Shown one piece after another: positions 6,369 to 6,717 of a DNA stretch of 6,717 bases. Every line of letters begins with the position of its first letter. The stretch's first letter is position 1. A program made the position numbers and the translations under genes. This DNA comes from Oscillospiraceae bacterium (GTDB lineage: Bacteria; Bacillota; Clostridia; Oscillospirales; Ruminococcaceae): assembly GCA_028694405.1 (NCBI GenBank), contig JAQUTM010000125.1:1-6717 (forward strand), given 5' to 3'. A model generated the notes under the pieces. The model was not told the DNA's origin, searched no databases, and worked only from the letters and a program-made list of their open reading frames with translations.

Positions 6369-6717
6369 ATGCGGCCAGTTTTATACTTAGACATTTTACT
6401 TGTACTTAATTTTATAATCGATTACGTTTTGCTGTGTACCACAAAAGCTATCGCGGACACAAGCACAAAAAAGTGGCGCATTTTATTGGCGTCTGCGTTA
6501 GCTTCTTTATGTTCGCTCATTATTCTTGCGCCTGTTTTACCTTTGTGGGTACAGTTTCTATATAAATCTGTAACAGCCGGGCTTATTTTATTAGTAGCTT
6601 TTCCATATCAGGGTATGCGCCAGTATTTAAAACAGCTATTTTGGTTTTTGCTTTTAAGCGTAGCGTTGGCGGGTGCAGTTTTGTTTTTCATGTTTTCTTT
6701 TTCTCTTTCGGGGGTAC
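6369..6717 (+). CDS. spoIIGA: SpoIIGA-like sigma-E processing protease, N-terminal part
   Basis: The 5' portion of a membrane protein, cut by the window end after 116 codons plus one base. SpoIIGA is a membrane aspartic-type protease that cleaves pro-sigma-E in the mother cell after a signal from SpoIIR. The opening (V4-L5-Y6-L7-D8, then N14-F15-I16-I17-D18-Y19) fits the family pattern of a first membrane helix with YLD and NFxxD. Four hydrophobic segments are visible at about 4-24, 37-57, 64-80 and 89-112, matching the family's multi-pass N-terminal domain; K34, K35, W36 and R37 lie in the loop before segment two. The protease domain and its catalytic Asp lie beyond the window. The ATG at 6369 has GAGGTG at 6355-6360, 8 nt upstream. 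sigE would be expected next. The call rests on pattern and topology, not an alignment. Confidence 0.82.
   Translation, partial: MRPVLYLDILLVLNFIIDYVLLCTTKAIADTSTKKWRILLASALASLCSLIILAPVLPLWVQFLYKSVTAGLILLVAFPYQGMRQYLKQLFWFLLLSVALAGAVLFFMFSFSLSGV

Noticed and set aside
1..6717. Mobile element, CRISPR array, RNA gene or horizontally acquired island
   Set aside because: I saw no transposase or integrase motifs, no spaced direct repeats, no tRNA-like cloverleaf, and no shift in base or codon use between genes.

Overview
The window carries a conserved housekeeping block of a spore-forming member of the Firmicutes (class Clostridia or a close relative). All genes lie on the + strand and the window is nearly fully coding. 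The gene order phoH - ybeY - dgkA - era - yqzL - recO is the well-known Bacillus/Clostridium order. The low-to-moderate GC content (judged by eye), strong GAGG/AAGGA ribosome binding sites, use of GTG and TTG starts, and a spoIIGA-like sporulation gene at the right edge all agree with this. I cannot name the genus.

Layout: 1-41 is a short leader with a TGcTATAAT extended -10 look-alike. 42-2910 holds phoH (PhoH-type ATPase), ybeY (rRNA-maturation endonuclease), dgkA (membrane diacylglycerol/undecaprenol kinase) and era (ribosome-assembly GTPase). They are packed with gaps of 20 and 6 nt and a 1-nt overlap, so they are very likely one transcription unit. 2911-2996 is the only sizeable gap inside the block; it holds a perfect TATAAT and a 9-bp AT-rich hairpin. 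2997-6254 holds a small yqzL-like gene with a TTG start, recO (overlapping yqzL by 41 nt) and mutS2 (ATGA overlap with recO). A strong intrinsic terminator follows at 6266-6299. After it, a separate unit starts with the 5' part of a spoIIGA-like gene, which runs off the window, preceded by a promoter region with a possible Spo0A box.

Functionally the first four genes concern 16S rRNA/30S maturation (ybeY, era and probably phoH) plus lipid-carrier recycling (dgkA). recO and mutS2 concern DNA recombination/repair and, for mutS2, possibly rescue of collided ribosomes. spoIIGA is a mother-cell sporulation gene that activates sigma-E.

I found no evidence of a new biological system. The points most worth a second look are the degenerate Smr nuclease motif in MutS2, the placement of spoIIGA directly behind mutS2 with a long-spacer TTGACA promoter, the hairpin/promoter in the era-yqzL gap, the small overlapping yqzL gene, and non-consensus residues in Era (G5) and DgkA.
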